Shown here: positions 1-7,833 of the stretch, one piece after another
How the letters are laid out: every line of letters starts with the position of its first letter
Numbering within the stretch: position 1 is the stretch's first letter
NCBI GenBank assembly: GCA_023264735.1
Contig: JAHFVD010000013.1
Span: 1-64,000, forward strand
Direction: 5' to 3'
Length of the DNA stretch: 64,000 nt
DNA from: Mycobacterium sp.
GTDB taxonomy: Bacteria > Actinomycetota > Actinomycetes > Mycobacteriales > Mycobacteriaceae
Notes under the pieces: generated by a model
What the model saw: the letters and a program-made list of their open reading frames with translations, nothing else
Databases searched by the model: none
What the model was told of the DNA's origin: nothing
Made by a program: the position numbers and the translations under genes

Positions 1-17
1 AGATTCAGGGGCACGGG

Positions 18-335
18 TCACCGCAGTCCGGCGCCGTAGCGCGCCTGATTGTCGGTCTCAGCCTCCTCGCGCAGTGCCGCGAACGCCAGGTTCAGCCGAT
101 CACTGAGCTCACCATGGCTGTAATCGGTCACGACCGCGGGATGCAACGTGAGTTCGATGAGTTTGCCGTCGGAGTTCGCCACCGCGTGTATATCCCCCAG
201 GTCGACGCTGTAGGTGATGGTCTCGGCCTGCGCGACGAGCGCCTCCCAACGCTCGGCAGCCTCGCTCAGCTCCTGTAAGACCGCATCGACGAGATCCCTG
301 TCGCTAAGCTCGCGATCGCCGCCGGATCCCGCCAC
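18..335 (-). CDS. YbaB/EbfC-like small protein
   Basis: A 105-residue protein with a GTG start. The N-terminal half is acidic and helical; it is followed by a strand-rich stretch (about residues 43-70, with GDIHAVANSDGKLIELTL) and a C-terminal helix, the arrangement of YbaB/EbfC-fold proteins. Mycobacteria carry several such proteins, one as nucleoid-associated EbfC and others beside ESX loci (EspL type). It is the last gene of a minus-strand run, about 100 bp after a DUF5632/5631-like gene. Fold assignment is by eye; a role in DNA binding or secretion is inference. Confidence 0.55.
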   Translation of the reverse strand: MAGSGGDRELSDRDLVDAVLQELSEAAERWEALVAQAETITYSVDLGDIHAVANSDGKLIELTLHPAVVTDYSHGELSDRLNLAFAALREEAETDNQARYGAGLR

Positions 336-439
336 TCAGACAGTATGTCGAGCGTCGCTACCTGCGTCAATTCACCTGTGCGGTATGTGTGACCGGCGAG
401 GACGGAAATCGCCTCAGCAACCTCAGACCATAGGTTCAG

Positions 440-1549
440 TTACGGAGTTGCGCCCCATTGGCTGGGCTGCGGGGCGTTGAGGGCTTCGAACCAGGCGAAG
501 TGATAGTTGGCGGACAGCTCGTCGCCGACGGCGGTCGCCTCGGTCGCGGCCAGTAATAAACAGTTGCTCAGCAGGGCTGAGTCGACATCCGGATACTGGG
601 CCATCAGCTGATAGCGGGCGGTGTCGGAATGCACGCGCAGGACGTCCACTTCGGCGTCGAGCACCCCGGTGCGCGCCGCGCCCGCTTTGGCCAGCGTGTG
701 CACCAGCCGGGGCAAGCCGTCGCGCCAGTGGGTGGCCTCCACGAGCTTCCACCCCAGATCGTCGACCCGGGGCAGCTCTCGCGCTTTCGTCGACGCCACC
801 GTCGGCTCGCCACGACCCGTGGCGAATGAATCACCCGGGTGGTAGGCCGCCGATCGCACGACATCGCCGAGGAGCTCGCTGACGCGGCCGCGACGCCGGG
901 CCGGCGCGAGCAGCTCGACGCCGGCGGGCAACGCAACGCCCGGCGGGATCCAGCCGTGCGCGAGGTCGGTCACCAGCAGAATCGCGCCGTCGTCGCGCTC
1001 CCCGATCGCCCACCGCAAGCCGGGTTCCTGGCGTGCGACGAATTCGAGCAGCCGCTCGAGATGGTGGTCGCCGGGCTCAGGTTCCGGTTCGGGTTCGGGC
1101 TCCGGTTTCGGTTCGGGCTCGATGACGGCCTCGGGCTCGGGTGGCGTCTCGGCGGGCAGTGTGACCACGGGAAGCGCCGGGTCGGTGTCGAATTCAACTG
1201 CTGCAGAGCGCAATTGATGAATCGTCGACTCGACACGTTGCACCGCGTAGGACCTGGCCACGTCGATGATCCGGACTTCCTCGGCTCGGCGGGCGAAGTC
1301 GGGAAGATCGGCGTGCTGCAACTCCCGCAGGCGCCCGTTGGCCGAGTTCGCGATGCGCTGAAGGTCGTTCTTCAGGTGTTCGGCGACGATCGCGGTCTCT
1401 GGTGTGACCGTCTCCAGCTCCGAGGGCCACAACCCACCGATGACCCACGGCGTGCAATCGGCGGGGGTGTCGAATGTCGGCACGGAGAGGGCGCGCTGCG
1501 TCGCCCTCTTCAGACGCTGACGCGCGGTGTTCCGGCCGAAGATCGCCAC
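440..1549 (-). CDS. DUF5632/DUF5631-like mycobacterial protein
   Basis: A 369-residue protein with a GTG start, 9 bp after the stop of the oxidoreductase gene upstream. An N-terminal helical region (about 1-125) is followed by a low-complexity Glu-Pro linker (about 140-160). A middle domain (about 162-250) contains RWAIGERDDGAILLVTDLA and GWIPPGV, and a C-terminal domain (about 275-365) contains HWRDGLPRLVHTLAKAG. This order resembles Rv3899c-type proteins (DUF5632 then DUF5631), which in M. tuberculosis lie near the ESX-2 region. No signal peptide or membrane segment is visible. Function unknown; family call is from memory of the motifs. Confidence 0.55.
   Translation of the reverse strand: MAIFGRNTARQRLKRATQRALSVPTFDTPADCTPWVIGGLWPSELETVTPETAIVAEHLKNDLQRIANSANGRLRELQHADLPDFARRAEEVRIIDVARSYAVQRVESTIHQLRSAAVEFDTDPALPVVTLPAETPPEPEAVIEPEPKPEPEPEPEPEPGDHHLERLLEFVARQEPGLRWAIGERDDGAILLVTDLAHGWIPPGVALPAGVELLAPARRRGRVSELLGDVVRSAAYHPGDSFATGRGEPTVASTKARELPRVDDLGWKLVEATHWRDGLPRLVHTLAKAGAARTGVLDAEVDVLRVHSDTARYQLMAQYPDVDSALLSNCLLLAATEATAVGDELSANYHFAWFEALNAPQPSQWGATP
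1078..1142. repeat. In-frame Glu-Pro coding repeat
   Basis: On the + strand this reads as short tandem GGTTCG/GGCTCG-type units, which encode alternating Glu-Pro residues with one Lys on the minus strand. It forms a rigid, negatively charged linker between the two parts of the DUF5632/5631-like protein. Such tracts vary in length between strains by slippage. Confidence 0.7.
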
Positions 1550-1558
1550 GGCGAAAGC

Positions 1559-2701
1559 CTAGGCCAGTGGCTGGTTCTTCCGCACACCCTTGTACATGCC
1601 CCGGCGCACGATCCACGGCATCACCACCCTGTCGACCGACCAGGCCGGGAACCGGAAGGCGCTGCCGTTGGGGGCGAACACCTCCAGCCCGTCGGCCTGG
1701 ATTCCGACGATCGACCCCCACCTCCGCCTCGGTGCCCGGTACTTCTTGAGCGGGCGGTCGGCCAGGGTGGCTTTGATGTTGTGGGCCAGCAGGGAATCGG
1801 CCCGCGCCCGCGCCGAGGCGCGCAGCGGATCAGTGGCGGCGACGTCGCCGATCGCGAACACGTGGTGGTGGCCGCACAGTTGCAGTTCCGGGGTGACCTT
1901 CACGAAGCCCTGCTCGTCGAGCAGTTCGGGCGGCAGCCATTCGGTGTTGGGCTTGACCCGTCCGATCGCCCACAGCACCGCGTCGGCCTGCGCCGCAGGC
2001 TGCCCGGTGCTCCACTGCACCGGCGCATCGGTGATCTCGTCGCCGTCAAAGCCGTCGGGAAGCACCGCACGATGCCCGGGATGCAGACCGACACCGAGCC
2101 CAATCAGCGTGCCCTGCAACTTCTCCCACGCTCGCGGATGATGCTCGGTCAGCGCTCGTTCACCAGGGAAGTAGAGGTCGACCTTTTTGCCCGGCCACGC
2201 GGTGGCAATGTTGGCGGCGGCACTCACCGCCGCGGCACCACCGCCGACGATAGCCACCGAGGCCGCCGCACCCAGCCGGTCGTGGGTGGCGGTCAAGTCG
2301 GCAGCGATCTCCTCGGGCGTCTGCAGGGTTGGCTGGCGCCAGAACCCGTTGCGCACCCCGGTCGAAATGACCAGCACGTCATAGGGTTCGGTGACCGGTG
2401 AGCCGTCCGGCGCAGTGCCCAGCACGGTCCGGTTCTCGAGATCCAGACCGGTGAGGGTGGCCTGCACGGTGCGCACCCGGTCCAGTGCCCGGTATTTGTC
2501 GAACGACACCCAGTTGTCGCGGGCCCAGTCCTTCGGGCGGGCCAGCCGCAGCCCCAGCTCCTGACCGCTGAGCAGGGCGGGCTTGGCCGAGATGCCGACG
2601 ATGTCAGCATGGCGGCCCAGCTTGATCGCGGTGAGCAGCCCGCTGTCACCGAATCCGGCGATCACGATGCGTGGTTTGTGTGGGCTCATGCTTCCACTCA
2701 T
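1559..2701 (-). CDS. FAD-dependent pyridine nucleotide oxidoreductase
   Basis: A 380-residue flavoprotein of the NDH-2/AIF-like class. A degenerate FAD-binding motif GFGDSG sits at residues 16-21, the NAD(P)-binding motif VAIVGGGAAAVS at about 149-160, and the late FAD motif VFAIGDVA at about 281-288. There is no CxxxxC redox pair, so it is not a disulfide reductase. I chose the ATG at 2701 because it overlaps the stop of the upstream DUF1295 gene as ATGA; a second ATG lies 12 bp further in. The tight coupling suggests electron transfer to, or action on the same substrate as, the membrane reductase-like partner. Substrate unknown. Confidence 0.82.
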   Translation of the reverse strand: MSGSMSPHKPRIVIAGFGDSGLLTAIKLGRHADIVGISAKPALLSGQELGLRLARPKDWARDNWVSFDKYRALDRVRTVQATLTGLDLENRTVLGTAPDGSPVTEPYDVLVISTGVRNGFWRQPTLQTPEEIAADLTATHDRLGAAASVAIVGGGAAAVSAAANIATAWPGKKVDLYFPGERALTEHHPRAWEKLQGTLIGLGVGLHPGHRAVLPDGFDGDEITDAPVQWSTGQPAAQADAVLWAIGRVKPNTEWLPPELLDEQGFVKVTPELQLCGHHHVFAIGDVAATDPLRASARARADSLLAHNIKATLADRPLKKYRAPRRRWGSIVGIQADGLEVFAPNGSAFRFPAWSVDRVVMPWIVRRGMYKGVRKNQPLA

Positions 2702-3594
2702 ACCGTGGCCTTTCGGGGTGGGCGGGGAATGAGCATCGGCACTCGGTCGATGACGGCTTGATACTGCGGGCGCCGCGCCAGGCTGCGCTTCTCCATCATC
2801 GGGATGCTGGCGCCCAAGAACATCGCCACCATCACGACCACCCCGACGAACAGCCACCACGCCGAGGCGGGTGCGGCGGCCACGCCGAACAGCGCCAGGG
2901 CGAACCAGAAGCTGATCTCGCCAAAGTAGTTCGGATGGCGCGACCAGGACCACAGCCCGCGGTCCATCACCGCACCGGGTTGCTTGTCACGCACGAAGCG
3001 ATGCATCTGCGTGTCGGCTACCAGCTCAAGGGTCACCGCCGCAATACCGACCGCGAACGCAACCCAGCTCAGCCACACCAGCCCCGGCCCGGGTGTGGTG
3101 ACCGCGATGTAGACCGGCAGCATGCCGAGGAATACCTGCACGGTGGGAACCAGGTGGATGCCGAACAGGTCGACGAGGAACTCCCACCGACCGGCGCCCT
3201 CACGCAGGATCGGGTAGCGCCAGTCCTCGTGGTGCAGGCCGGGGAAGCTGTACGCCCAGTTCCCGGTCAGCCGCACCGCCCAGTACATGACGACGATCGT
3301 GAGCAGCCAGCAGCGCAGCGAATCCCAGCCCACCGGGCCGGCGGCCCACCAGTAGATGAGCAGCAGCGGCGGGATCACGCTCCAGTAGGCGTCATAGAAG
3401 CTGGAGTTGCGGTACGCGCGGGAGAAGACGAAAACCACCAGCGTGGCAATGACGTCGGCGGTGAAGGCATCGAGCCACAGCCGGCCGGTCGCCGACGGAC
3501 CCCACAGCAGCCAGGCCGCACCGGCTCCGACCGCGAGAACGTAGGCCACGGTGACCAGATAGAACGAACCTGTCCGGTTCGGCGTTACTGTCAT
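2698..3594 (-). CDS. DUF1295 / steroid 5-alpha-reductase-like membrane protein
   Basis: A 298-residue protein with about seven hydrophobic segments. The C-terminal part carries the family signature: DRGLWSWSRHPNYFGE at about residues 212-227, preceded by GNWAYSFPGLHHEDWRY in the middle. DUF1295 proteins belong to the steroid 5-alpha-reductase / isoprenylcysteine methyltransferase superfamily and use NADPH or SAM-type cofactors at the membrane. The ATG has a strong GGAGGGTGC leader. The gene heads an operon with an FAD oxidoreductase (ATGA overlap), and a KstR-like palindrome lies 24-37 bp upstream, so a steroid or isoprenoid substrate is plausible. Substrate is inference. Confidence 0.82.
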   Translation of the reverse strand: MTVTPNRTGSFYLVTVAYVLAVGAGAAWLLWGPSATGRLWLDAFTADVIATLVVFVFSRAYRNSSFYDAYWSVIPPLLLIYWWAAGPVGWDSLRCWLLTIVVMYWAVRLTGNWAYSFPGLHHEDWRYPILREGAGRWEFLVDLFGIHLVPTVQVFLGMLPVYIAVTTPGPGLVWLSWVAFAVGIAAVTLELVADTQMHRFVRDKQPGAVMDRGLWSWSRHPNYFGEISFWFALALFGVAAAPASAWWLFVGVVVMVAMFLGASIPMMEKRSLARRPQYQAVIDRVPMLIPRPPRKATV

Positions 3595-3617
3595 GCACCC
3601 TCCTACCGCGGCCGAAC

Positions 3618-3631
3618 TGTAACACGTTCTA
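3618..3631. promoter_or_regulatory. Candidate KstR operator
   Basis: TGTAACACGTTCTA fits the KstR consensus TNNAACNNGTTNNA exactly, and the flanks extend the dyad to AACT...AGTT. It lies 24 bp upstream of the DUF1295 start codon, where a repressor would block the promoter. KstR controls cholesterol catabolism genes in mycobacteria. Motif match is seen; binding is not shown. Confidence 0.6.
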
Positions 3632-3662
3632 GTTGGCGCATCCCCGAGTCGACGGACCGCAC

Positions 3663-3720
3663 CGACTCTGCGCTCAGAGCGGGTTTCCGGACCGGATAGA
3701 CGCTGTCACCGCAGACTCGA
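3663..3720. repeat. Duplicated intergenic element, copy 1
   Basis: A 58-bp unit beginning CGACTCTGCGCTCAG and ending ACCGCAGACTCGA. Its ends are imperfect inverted repeats (CGACTCTGCG versus CGAGTCTGCG read on the other strand). A second copy lies about 90 bp further on in the same orientation. It is noncoding and lies in the divergent gap between the DUF1295 and acyl-CoA dehydrogenase genes. It looks like a REP/MITE-type intergenic element. Confidence 0.7.
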
Positions 3721-3808
3721 TGCCGCCACCGCAGAATGGATTCCGCCCGGTCGATCCGCGAGTCGAGGGGCTCCCGCGCGACAAGATCTGACCCTGCAAA
3801 CCCGGCAT

Positions 3809-3865
3809 CGACTCTGCGCTCAGCGCGGGTTTCAAGCCGAAACCACGCTCTCACCGCAGACTCGA
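3809..3865. repeat. Duplicated intergenic element, copy 2
   Basis: A 57-bp second copy of the element at 3663-3720, with the same ends (CGACTCTGCGCTCAG ... ACCGCAGACTCGA) and a diverged middle. The two copies occupy most of the 339-bp noncoding gap 3595-3933, which otherwise holds only the KstR-like box and presumably the acyl-CoA dehydrogenase promoter. I see no small gene in this gap. Confidence 0.7.
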
Positions 3866-3933
3866 TCAGGCCCGCCGGACCAAAACTTGACACCTGCCAA
3901 CAACTGACAACAAGCGGGCCTTATCGTGTCGGA

Positions 3934-5130
3934 ATGAGCACCGTCGCTGATGCCGAGCGGGTCGAAGACCTGGCCCGGCGGGTCGTGGCAGACCACGATC
4001 CGAAGAAAGTCCCGATTCCCGAATTCCTCGGCGCCTGTTATGACGCCGGCCTGTCCTGGGTGCACTTTCCCGAAGGCTTTGGTGGCCTGGGCCTCTCGCG
4101 TGGCCTGCAGGCCGTCGCTGATCGGATCCTGCAGGGTGCCGGCGGCCCGGTGCCCCTGGGCCTCAACCCGATGGGCTACGGCATGGCCGCCCCCACGGTG
4201 CGTGAGCACGCCCAGTCCGACGACCTGAAGAAGGCGTTGCTGCGGCCGCTGGCCACCACCGAGGACATCTGGTGCCAGCTGTTCTCCGAGCCCGGCGCCG
4301 GCTCCGATCTGGCCGGCCTGGCCACCACGGCCGTCCCAGACGGCGACGAGTGGGTGCTCAACGGCCAGAAGGTGTGGACCAGCCTCGCGCACCGCGCTCG
4401 CTGGGGTCTGCTGCTCGCGCGCACCGACCCCGATATCGCCAAGCACAAGGGCCTGACCTACTTCGTGCTCGATATGCACGCGCCCGGGGTGGAGACGCGG
4501 CCGCTACGACAGATGACCGGGCAGGCCGAGTTCAACGAGGTCTACATCACCGACGCCCGTATCCCCGACACCCACCGCCTGGGCGCGGTCGGCAACGGCT
4601 GGGGCGTGGCGATGACCACGCTGATGAACGAGCGCAGCGCCCTGGGCGGCAGCGGCAGCCGACGCGGCAGCGGCACCATCAAGGACGCCACGGCGCTGTG
4701 GGCCTCACGTCCCGACCTGCACACCCCGGTGTTGCGGGATCGGTTGGCACAGTTGTGGTTGCGCTCGGAAGCCCAGCGGCTCACTTCGGAGCGTTCTCGC
4801 GCTTCGGCGACCGTCGGCGGACCGGGCCCGGAGGCCTCGGTCGGCAAGCTGGTGGGCGCCTTGCTCAATCAGCACATCTACGAATGGTGCATGGATCTGC
4901 TTGGGCCCGAAGGCATTCTGTACGACAGCTACGCGCTGACCGACGGATCCGACGATGCCGGCATCTGGCGCGGGACGATCCAGCAGCGGTACCTGCGCAG
5001 TCGCGCCAACACCATCGAGGGCGGCACCACCGAGGTGATGCGCAACATCCTCGGCGAGCGGGTGCTGGGCCTGCCCGGTGACCTGCGTGCCGATGCCGGC
5101 ATGCCGTGGAAGGAGATCCCCCGTGGATGA
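3934..5130 (+). CDS. Acyl-CoA dehydrogenase, alpha-type subunit
   Basis: A 398-residue FadE-family flavoprotein. It has the FAD/substrate loop QLFSEPGAGSDLA at about residue 115, NGQKVWTS in the middle domain, and the C-terminal FAD-binding signature IEGGTTEVMRNILGERVLGLP. The ATG at 3934 (MSTVADAERV) is chosen; upstream in-frame codons run into noncoding repeat sequence. It introduces a C2-C3 double bond into an acyl-CoA. The next gene is a second, beta-type dehydrogenase whose GTG start overlaps this stop, so the two probably form an alpha2beta2 enzyme like the steroid side-chain ChsE dehydrogenases. Substrate unknown. Confidence 0.85.
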   Translation: MSTVADAERVEDLARRVVADHDPKKVPIPEFLGACYDAGLSWVHFPEGFGGLGLSRGLQAVADRILQGAGGPVPLGLNPMGYGMAAPTVREHAQSDDLKKALLRPLATTEDIWCQLFSEPGAGSDLAGLATTAVPDGDEWVLNGQKVWTSLAHRARWGLLLARTDPDIAKHKGLTYFVLDMHAPGVETRPLRQMTGQAEFNEVYITDARIPDTHRLGAVGNGWGVAMTTLMNERSALGGSGSRRGSGTIKDATALWASRPDLHTPVLRDRLAQLWLRSEAQRLTSERSRASATVGGPGPEASVGKLVGALLNQHIYEWCMDLLGPEGILYDSYALTDGSDDAGIWRGTIQQRYLRSRANTIEGGTTEVMRNILGERVLGLPGDLRADAGMPWKEIPRG

Positions 5131-6304
5131 GAAGCTTGCGGATCAGACCATGAGAAGCGCTGAGTTTTCGTTCACCGAGGAACAGAACGACCTGCGCTCC
5201 GCCGTGCGCAAGTTCTGCGCCGACAACTTCGACGAGGCGACCGTCCGCCGGCTGATGGAAGCCGACGTACCGTTCGACGCCAAGGTGTGGAACCGTCTCG
5301 GCGCCGAGCTCGGCGTGCTCGGACTGTCCGTGCCCGAGGCCGACGGCGGTGTCGGCGGCTCTCTGGTCGACCAGGCCGTCGCGGTGGAACAGTTCGGCGC
5401 CACGCTGGCCTGCGGCCCGCTGTTCGGCACCGTCTATCTGGCTGTTCCCGCGCTGGTGGCGAGTCCGGCCGGTCCGGCCCGCGACGAACTGCTGAACCAG
5501 CTGGTGGAGGGCACCCGCACCGCGGCGTTCGCCGTCACCGACAAGGCCGGGATGTTCGATCCGGCCGCGGTCACGGTGACCGCCAACGGTGGCACCGTCT
5601 CCGGTACCGTCCCCCACGTCGTCGACAGCGCGGCGGCCGACGAAATCCTGGTCGCGGCAACCGGTTCCGATGGTGTTGGGCTGTACGTGGTAGAGGCCAA
5701 GGACACCCAGCGCACCCCGCTGATGACCCTGGACCTGACCCGTCCGCAGGCCACGATCACGTTCGCCGACTCCCCCGCCCGGCTGCTGGTCGGCCCCGAG
5801 GAAGCCGAACGGGTGATCACCCACGCACTGCAGGTGGGCTCGGCGCTGCTGGCCGTCGAACAGGTCGGTGCCGCACAACATCTGCTGGATCTATCCGTCG
5901 AGTACGCCAAGTCCCGGCTGCAGTTCGGCAGGCAGATCGGCTCGTTCCAGGCGATCAAGCACAAGCTGGCCGACATGCTGGTGGATCTCGAGCACGCCCG
6001 CTCGACGGCTTTTCACGCGGTGTGGGCGCTGACCGACGGCTCCGATGACCCGGCGCTTGCGGTCAGCATCGCCCAAGCCACCGCTTCGGCGGCGCTGAGT
6101 CACATCGCGGCCGACACCATTCAGGTGCACGGCGGTATCGGCTTCACCTGGGAACATCAGGCGCACTTGTATTTCAAACGCGCCGCCACCGATGCCGCGC
6201 TGCTGGGCACTGCCGAGCAGCATCGGTCCCGGGTCGCTGATTTCGTCCTGGACGACGCGAGTGCCGAGGGCGGCACTCGGGTGGCCGACGGCCTGCCGGT
6301 CTAG
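5123..6304 (+). CDS. Acyl-CoA dehydrogenase, beta-type subunit
   Basis: A 393-residue acyl-CoA dehydrogenase homologue. The C-terminal half has YAKSRLQFGRQIGSFQAIKH and IQVHGGIGFTWEHQAHLYFKR, typical of the non-catalytic partner in mycobacterial heteromeric FadE enzymes; the SEPGAGSDL loop of its partner is absent. The GTG at 5123 is preferred: AGGAG lies 7 bases upstream and the start overlaps the upstream gene's stop. An ATG at 5150 is an alternative. Expected to assemble with the preceding subunit for beta-oxidation of a bulky or branched acyl-CoA. Confidence 0.85.
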   Translation: MDEKLADQTMRSAEFSFTEEQNDLRSAVRKFCADNFDEATVRRLMEADVPFDAKVWNRLGAELGVLGLSVPEADGGVGGSLVDQAVAVEQFGATLACGPLFGTVYLAVPALVASPAGPARDELLNQLVEGTRTAAFAVTDKAGMFDPAAVTVTANGGTVSGTVPHVVDSAAADEILVAATGSDGVGLYVVEAKDTQRTPLMTLDLTRPQATITFADSPARLLVGPEEAERVITHALQVGSALLAVEQVGAAQHLLDLSVEYAKSRLQFGRQIGSFQAIKHKLADMLVDLEHARSTAFHAVWALTDGSDDPALAVSIAQATASAALSHIAADTIQVHGGIGFTWEHQAHLYFKRAATDAALLGTAEQHRSRVADFVLDDASAEGGTRVADGLPV

Positions 6305-6321
6305 CACTGGACATAACGAAA

Positions 6322-6364
6322 CGTTCGGGTGCGAGAAGTGCTGAGAACTTCTCGCACCCGAACG
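6322..6364. terminator. Strong bidirectional hairpin terminator
   Basis: A perfect 18-bp stem (CGTTCGGGTGCGAGAAGT and its complement) with a 7-base loop, between the convergent acyl-CoA dehydrogenase and His-rich peptide genes. There is no U-tract, as is common for mycobacterial intrinsic terminators. Confidence 0.85.
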
Positions 6365-6387
6365 GTTTCCGTGGTACGCCTGGCTCG

Positions 6388-6630
6388 TCAGCCGCGATGG
6401 CGATTCCACTGGTGATGGTGATGGATCGAGGTCCCCGGCTGGGGCTGGTTGGTCTGGTGCGGGAACGCCGGGTGCGGCGCGGGGTGGCTCATGTTGGGGC
6501 CGGTGGCGTCCGCATAGCTGTCTGGTGCGGCTCCCAGGGCGATCAGCGCGGAGCCGGTGGCCAGGATCGCGCCTGCGGCGATGCGCTTGAACCAGATCAG
6601 GGTTGAGGTGTTGGTTGTCGTGATGGTCAT
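6388..6630 (-). CDS. Secreted His-rich peptide, paralogue A
   Basis: An 80-residue precursor. A Sec-type signal (basic KR at 15-16, hydrophobic core, ending SYA at residue 40) leaves a mature peptide of about 40 residues with eight His, including the tail SIHHHHQWNRHRG. A second copy of the family is at 10155-10394 with the same tail pattern. I chose the ATG at 6630 (MTITTTNTS) because it leaves a standard signal peptide. The upstream region carries a palindrome and a GGTGTCTGTC box shared with the paralogue. Extracellular metal binding (Cu, Ni or Zn) is the simplest guess; family and function not recognised. Confidence 0.75.
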   Translation of the reverse strand: MTITTTNTSTLIWFKRIAAGAILATGSALIALGAAPDSYADATGPNMSHPAPHPAFPHQTNQPQPGTSIHHHHQWNRHRG

Positions 6631-6701
6631 GATGTCGTGCTCGTTCTCTTCGTGCTTCCCCCGGTTTGCCGGGTGAGACAACAATCGCGCACGAAAGCCC
6701 C

Positions 6702-6711
6702 GGTGTCTGTC
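6702..6711 (-). promoter_or_regulatory. Shared upstream box, copy A
   Basis: GGTGTCTGTC (+ strand reading), 42 bp (start to start) before the palindrome at 6744-6763. The same decamer stands exactly 42 bp from the matching palindrome upstream of paralogue B. Probably part of the promoter of the His-rich peptide gene. Confidence 0.5.
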
Positions 6712-6743
6712 GGCCGACCAGGCCATAGCCGGGTTGAACCCGA

Positions 6744-6763
6744 TGTCCACCGATCGGGGGACA
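6744..6763. promoter_or_regulatory. 20-bp palindromic operator candidate, copy A
   Basis: TGTCC-A-CCGATCGG-G-GGACA is a near-perfect dyad (one mismatched pair). It lies 114 bp upstream of His-rich peptide A and 24 bp upstream of the divergent LLM oxidoreductase ATG. The reverse-complement-equivalent site (TGTCC-C-CCGATCGG-T-GGACA) lies upstream of peptide B at 10516-10535. The regulator is unknown. Confidence 0.6.
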
Positions 6764-6786
6764 TCCGTCGGTACGCTCAGGCCGCG

Positions 6787-7833
6787 ATGAGCACGATGGA
6801 GTTGGTCACCTCGGCACCGGCCAAGATGGGTCCCGGCGAAATCGGTGCGTGGGCGGCCCGAGCCGAGCGCCTCGGGTTCGACGTCATCCACATCTCCGAA
6901 ACCATCCACGACCCGTTCACCGTTGCCGCCCTTGCCCTGCAGCACACACGGCGGGTGACGGTGCGTACCAGCATGGTGCTCGCCTTTCCGCGCAGTCCGA
7001 TGATCACCGCGTACGCGGCGTGGGATCTGGCGAAGTACTCCGGTGGCCGGTTTCAGCTCGGCATCGCCTCGCAGGTGCGCGGCAACATCGTCGGCCGGTT
7101 CTCGGCCCAGTGGTCCGAACCGGTGGCCCGCCTCGCCGACTACATCCGGGCGCTGCGCGCGATCTTTGCGTCGTTCCAGACCGGTGCGAAACTCGATTAC
7201 GTTGGGCCGCACTACCGATTCGAACGATTGCAGCCCTACTTCAACCCCGGTCCGCTCGAGCATCCGGCCCCGCAGATCTGGACCGGGGCGGTGAATGCGC
7301 GGATGTGTGCCATGGCCGGTGAGCTGGCGGATGGCTTTGTCTGCCACCCGACCAACTCGCACCCCGTCGTCCTGAAATCCCGTACCCTGCCCGCACTCGC
7401 GGAGGGCGCAGCACGCGCTGGGCGCACACACCAGCCGGCCGTCGTCGCCAACCCACATGTCATGACAGCAGCCACATCTGAGGCCGTCGACGCGTTGCGC
7501 GAGCAGCGACGCTCAGAGCTGGCATTCCTCTATAGCACACCGGCCTACCGCAGACAGCTGGAAGACTTCGGTCTGGCCGACCTCGGCGCGGCGCTGAGCG
7601 CGATGGCGCAACGGTCCGAATGGGACTATCTGCCAACGGTTCTCACCGACGAGGTGGTGAGCCGGCTGGTGCCGCAGGGCACCTACGACGCGATCCCTGC
7701 CGTGTTGACGCAGTGGTATTCGGGACTGTGCAGCGGGATCAACCTGCCGGTGCCGACCGATGACGACGACGGATTCGGCGCACTCCTCGACGCCTGCCGT
7801 CAGATCCCTGCCGCCGCGCGCAACTCGGTGTAA
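6787..7833 (+). CDS. LLM-class F420-dependent oxidoreductase (TIGR03617-like)
   Basis: A 348-residue luciferase-like monooxygenase-fold protein. The N-terminus contains WAARAERLGFDVIHISETIHDPFT, followed by the TSMVLAFPRSPM strand and the GGRFQLGIASQVRGNIVGRFS segment typical of the mycobacterial F420 group. The ATG at 6787 is chosen over a longer reading that would start inside the divergent promoter. In mycobacteria this group mostly uses F420 to reduce unsaturated or carbonyl substrates. Its last 34 bp overlap the 3' end of the convergent WS/DGAT gene. Substrate unknown. Confidence 0.8.
   Translation: MSTMELVTSAPAKMGPGEIGAWAARAERLGFDVIHISETIHDPFTVAALALQHTRRVTVRTSMVLAFPRSPMITAYAAWDLAKYSGGRFQLGIASQVRGNIVGRFSAQWSEPVARLADYIRALRAIFASFQTGAKLDYVGPHYRFERLQPYFNPGPLEHPAPQIWTGAVNARMCAMAGELADGFVCHPTNSHPVVLKSRTLPALAEGAARAGRTHQPAVVANPHVMTAATSEAVDALREQRRSELAFLYSTPAYRRQLEDFGLADLGAALSAMAQRSEWDYLPTVLTDEVVSRLVPQGTYDAIPAVLTQWYSGLCSGINLPVPTDDDDGFGALLDACRQIPAAARNSV

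Noticed and set aside
839..2401. Long + strand open frame opposite the FAD oxidoreductase and DUF5632/5631-like genes
   Set aside because: Arg/Gly/Pro-rich translation with no family features, antisense to two genes with clear motifs; a high-GC shadow frame.
3663..3865. CRISPR array
   Set aside because: Only two copies, 58 and 57 bp with diverged middles, and no cas genes in the window.
6388..7458. Very long reading of the His-rich peptide gene
   Set aside because: The N-terminal 270 residues would be antisense to the LLM oxidoreductase; only the last 80 codons form a signal peptide plus mature peptide.
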